8,331 nucleotides of DNA from JAWVZU01 sp033722075 (GTDB taxonomy: Bacteria > Pseudomonadota > Gammaproteobacteria > Xanthomonadales > SZUA-38), in assembly GCA_033722075.1 (NCBI GenBank), contig JAWVZU010000178.1, positions 1 to 8,331 of the forward strand, read 5' to 3'. Shown piece after piece: positions 5,798 to 8,331 of this stretch (within the stretch, counting starts at the first letter, position 1; every line of letters starts with the position of its first letter). Both the position numbers and the translations under genes were made by a program. The notes below the pieces were generated by a model that saw only the letters and a list, made by a program, of their open reading frames with translations, did no database searches and was not told where the DNA came from.

Positions 5798-8331
5798 TCA
5801 CTCGTCAGCGAGAAGGCGTTTGAAACGATAGAGCGCTTCGAGCGCCTCCCGCGGGGTCAGCTCATCCGGATCGAGCTCTTCCAGGGCGCGCTCCAGTCGT
5901 GACGGTTCCGCGGGTGCCTGGAAAAGGTCCAGCTGGGGTCGTGATTCCGGCCTGGCAGTGGGCTGACCGGCTTCGAGCTGTCGTAAGGTGTGGGTGGCCT
6001 GTTCGAGGACCGACCGCGGCAGGCCGGCCAGTGCAGCGACCTGCAACCCGTAACTGCGATCGGCGGGACCGGGTTTGACCGCGTGCAGGAAGACGATCCG
6101 GTCTCCGTGCTCTACCGCGTCCAGGTGGACATTCTGGACCCCGGGCAATTCCCCGGCGAGCTCGGTGAGCTCGAAATAGTGCGTCGCAAACAGCACGTAG
6201 GAGCGGTTCTCGCTGGCCAGGTGACAGGCACATGCACGAGCCAGCGACAGACCGTCATAGGTGCTGGTGCCACGTCCGATCTCGTCCATGAGCACCAGAC
6301 TGGCCGGGGTGGCGTGGTGCAGGATGTTCGCGGTTTCGGTCATCTCGACCATGAACGTGGAGTGTCCGCGGGTCAGGTCGTCACCCGCGCCGATGCGGGT
6401 AAAGATGCGGTCGATGGGTCCGATCCGTGCCTCTGTTGCGGGAACGAAGCTGCCTGCATAGGCGAGGAGGACGATCAGGGCGGCTTGGCGCATGTAGGTC
6501 GACTTGCCCCCCATGTTCGGGCCGGTGATCAGCAACATGCGCTGCTGGTCGTCCAGCGCAAGGTCATTGGGTTCGAAGGGCTCCCCCGAGACCTGCTCGA
6601 CGACCGGGTGCCGGCCGGCGCTGATGGCAATGCCGGGTTCCTCGACCAGGGTCGGGGCACGCCAGTCCAGCCGGTCAGCGCGCTCCGCGAGGTTGCTCAG
6701 GACATCAAGCTGGGCGAGACCGGCGGCCATCCGCTGGAGGTCTTCCAGGTCCTCCGCCAGGCGGTCCAGCAGCTCTTCATAAAGCAGTTTCTCCCGGGCC
6801 AGTGCCTTCTCCCGGCTGACCAGGACCTTGTCCTCGAAGGTCTTCAGCTCCTCGGTGATGTAGCGCTCGGCGGACTTCAGGGTCTGGCGCCGCGTGTATG
6901 CATCCGGTACGCGGTCCGCATGGGTCTTGCCGATCTCGAGGTAATAGCCATGAACCCGGTTGTAGCCGACCTTCAGGGTCGGGATGCCCGTCCGCTCCCG
7001 TTCCCGCTCTTCCAGCTCGACCAGGTAACCGTCGGCATTGCGACTGATGTCGCGCAGCTCGTCGAGCTCCGCGTCGTAGCCCGAGGCCAGTACACCGCCG
7101 TCTCGAATCAGGACCGGCGGCTCGTCGATGATGGCCTCTTCGAGCAACCGATGGAGATCCGTTCGGGGTGCCGCCACTTTGCCAAGTTCCTGCAGCAGGG
7201 GACTGTCCAGGTCACCCAGGAGCTCCGTGAGTTCCGGCAGGGCGGCAAGCGCAGCGCGCAAAGTGCTCAGATCGCGGGGTCGGGCGCTGCGCAGGCCGAT
7301 GCGGGTGAGAATCCGCTCGCAGTCGCCGATGCCCTTGAGCAGCTCTCGAATCGCCTCATGTCGCGCATCGTTCGATAAGGTCTCGATCGCCTGGTGACGC
7401 CGGCGCAGGCTGACCTGGTCCCGGATCGGCTGATTGAGCCAGCGACGCAGCAGGCGCCCGCCCATCGGCGTCGCGGTTCGGTCCAGGATGCCCACCAGGG
7501 TGTGTTCGGGTCGCCCGCCGGGATTGATCTCGATCTCCAGGTGTCTGCGCGTGGCGGCGTCGAGCAAAACCATCTCCGACTGGGTCTCGACGGTCAGCGA
7601 TCGGATGTGGGGCAGGGCGCTGCGCTGGGTATCGCTGACGTACTGCAGGAGACAACCGGCGGCGCGCAGGGCGAGATCCAGATCCTCGCAGCCAAAACCG
7701 CTCAGATCCCGGGTGCCGAACTGCCGGGTCAGCAGTTCGCGCGCGCTGTCCAGTTCAAAGCACCAGGGCGGGCGGCGCTTGTGGCCCTGCCGCTGGGACA
7801 ACTCGCTCGGTGTTGCCGCCGCCTCATCGGTGAGCACCTCGGCCGGATCGAGGCGCTCAAGTTCCGCGCTCAACGTGCCCGGTCCCTCAAGCTCCTCCAC
7901 CAGGAACCGACCGCCGGCGAGGTCCATCCACGCCAGTCCGAAACGCTTGCCGGCCTGGGCGACCGCCAACAGCACGTTTTCACGCCGCTCGTCCAGGAGG
8001 GCCTCGTCGCTGACCGTTCCCGGCGTGACGATTCGAACCACCTTGCGTTCCACCGGTCCCTTCGCAGTCGCCGGATCGCCGACCTGCTCGCAGATCGCGA
8101 CCGATTCCCCGCGTTTCAGCAGCCGCGACAGATACTGATCCACGGCGTGGTAGGGAACACCGGCCATGGGGATCGGTTCTCCCGCCGACTGGCCGCGCTG
8201 CGTCAGCGTGATGTCGAGCAGCCGTGCGGCACGCCGCGCATCGTCGTAGAAGAGCTCGTAGAAGTCGCCCATGCGGAAGAACAGCAGGATGTCCGGATGA
8301 TCCGCCTTGATCCGGAGATATTGCTGCATCA
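5798..8331 (-). CDS. mutS: DNA mismatch repair protein MutS (extreme N-terminus outside the window)
   Basis: MutS binds mismatches and small loops in DNA and, with ATP, recruits MutL to start repair. 843 residues are visible from the ATG at 8329. This Met matches Met14 of E. coli MutS, and the two bases before it (TG) fit another start-type codon, so the true start is probably about 13 residues upstream, beyond the window. The mismatch-contacting FYE motif is at residues 23-25 (E. coli F36-E38). Connector, lever and clamp regions follow. Walker A GPNMGGKST is at 603-611 with Lys609, and Walker B LMDE is at 680-683, followed by the GRGTSTYDG signature. QLDLF (799-803) is a canonical beta-clamp binding motif, and the C-terminus LDPDELTPREALEALYRFKRLL is the tetramerisation region. 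No frameshift is seen. It is the first visible gene of a leftward unit with the TelA-family gene. Confidence 0.98.
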   Translation of the reverse strand, partial: MQQYLRIKADHPDILLFFRMGDFYELFYDDARRAARLLDITLTQRGQSAGEPIPMAGVPYHAVDQYLSRLLKRGESVAICEQVGDPATAKGPVERKVVRIVTPGTVSDEALLDERRENVLLAVAQAGKRFGLAWMDLAGGRFLVEELEGPGTLSAELERLDPAEVLTDEAAATPSELSQRQGHKRRPPWCFELDSARELLTRQFGTRDLSGFGCEDLDLALRAAGCLLQYVSDTQRSALPHIRSLTVETQSEMVLLDAATRRHLEIEINPGGRPEHTLVGILDRTATPMGGRLLRRWLNQPIRDQVSLRRRHQAIETLSNDARHEAIRELLKGIGDCERILTRIGLRSARPRDLSTLRAALAALPELTELLGDLDSPLLQELGKVAAPRTDLHRLLEEAIIDEPPVLIRDGGVLASGYDAELDELRDISRNADGYLVELEERERERTGIPTLKVGYNRVHGYYLEIGKTHADRVPDAYTRRQTLKSAERYITEELKTFEDKVLVSREKALAREKLLYEELLDRLAEDLEDLQRMAAGLAQLDVLSNLAERADRLDWRAPTLVEEPGIAISAGRHPVVEQVSGEPFEPNDLALDDQQRMLLITGPNMGGKSTYMRQAALIVLLAYAGSFVPATEARIGPIDRIFTRIGAGDDLTRGHSTFMVEMTETANILHHATPASLVLMDEIGRGTSTYDGLSLARACACHLASENRSYVLFATHYFELTELAGELPGVQNVHLDAVEHGDRIVFLHAVKPGPADRSYGLQVAALAGLPRSVLEQATHTLRQLEAGQPTARPESRPQLDLFQAPAEPSRLERALEELDPDELTPREALEALYRFKRLLADE

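Noticed and set aside
5990..7378. A 462-codon open frame on the + strand
   Set aside because: It is entirely antisense to mutS, shows no recognisable domain and is expected from GC-rich codon use of the true gene.
1..8331. Mobile element, CRISPR array, phage or defence system
   Set aside because: No transposase, integrase, terminal repeats, spaced direct repeats or defence domains were seen. The tRNA genes show no adjacent att-like duplication of their 3' ends within the window.

Overview
This is a chromosomal window from a GC-rich bacterium, almost certainly a gammaproteobacterium. The order lon, hupB, tRNA-Val, tRNA-Asp, ppiD is the conserved proteostasis/nucleoid block of that class. The HU protein is close to the HU-beta type, and MutS aligns with the E. 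coli protein from about its residue 14 onward. The GC-rich codon use and the exported DUF1684 protein suggest a Xanthomonadales- or Chromatiales-like lineage, but the exact group is inference.

Left part (1-1682, + strand): the 3' end of lon, including the whole protease domain; a 314-base intergenic region with a good sigma70-type promoter and several hairpins; hupB; then tRNA-Val(UAC) and tRNA-Asp(GUC). The tRNAs follow hupB so closely that one transcript probably carries all three genes. That transcript ends at a strong intrinsic terminator at 1653-1682.

Middle part (1704-4509, + strand): ppiD, a membrane-anchored periplasmic chaperone with a parvulin domain, and a DUF1684 protein of unknown function with a probable signal peptide, 19 bases downstream. 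The two look like an envelope-related pair. The ppiD start is odd: it begins 21 bases after the terminator, shows no Shine-Dalgarno sequence, and has a small perfect hairpin where one would be.

Right part (4525-8331, - strand): mutS (mismatch recognition, missing only its extreme N-terminus at the window edge) is transcribed leftward, followed 57 bases later by a TelA/KlaA-family gene. The - strand unit meets the DUF1684 gene tail to tail with 15 bases between the stop codons.

No mobile element, CRISPR array, phage gene or evident new multigene system is visible. This is mainly conserved core genome. The points worth a second look are the ppiD start region, a PpiD parvulin domain that keeps active-site-type residues recalled as missing in E. 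coli PpiD, the hupB-tRNA transcript, a Lys-rich insertion in Lon, and the two poorly characterised genes (DUF1684 and TelA family) in these positions.
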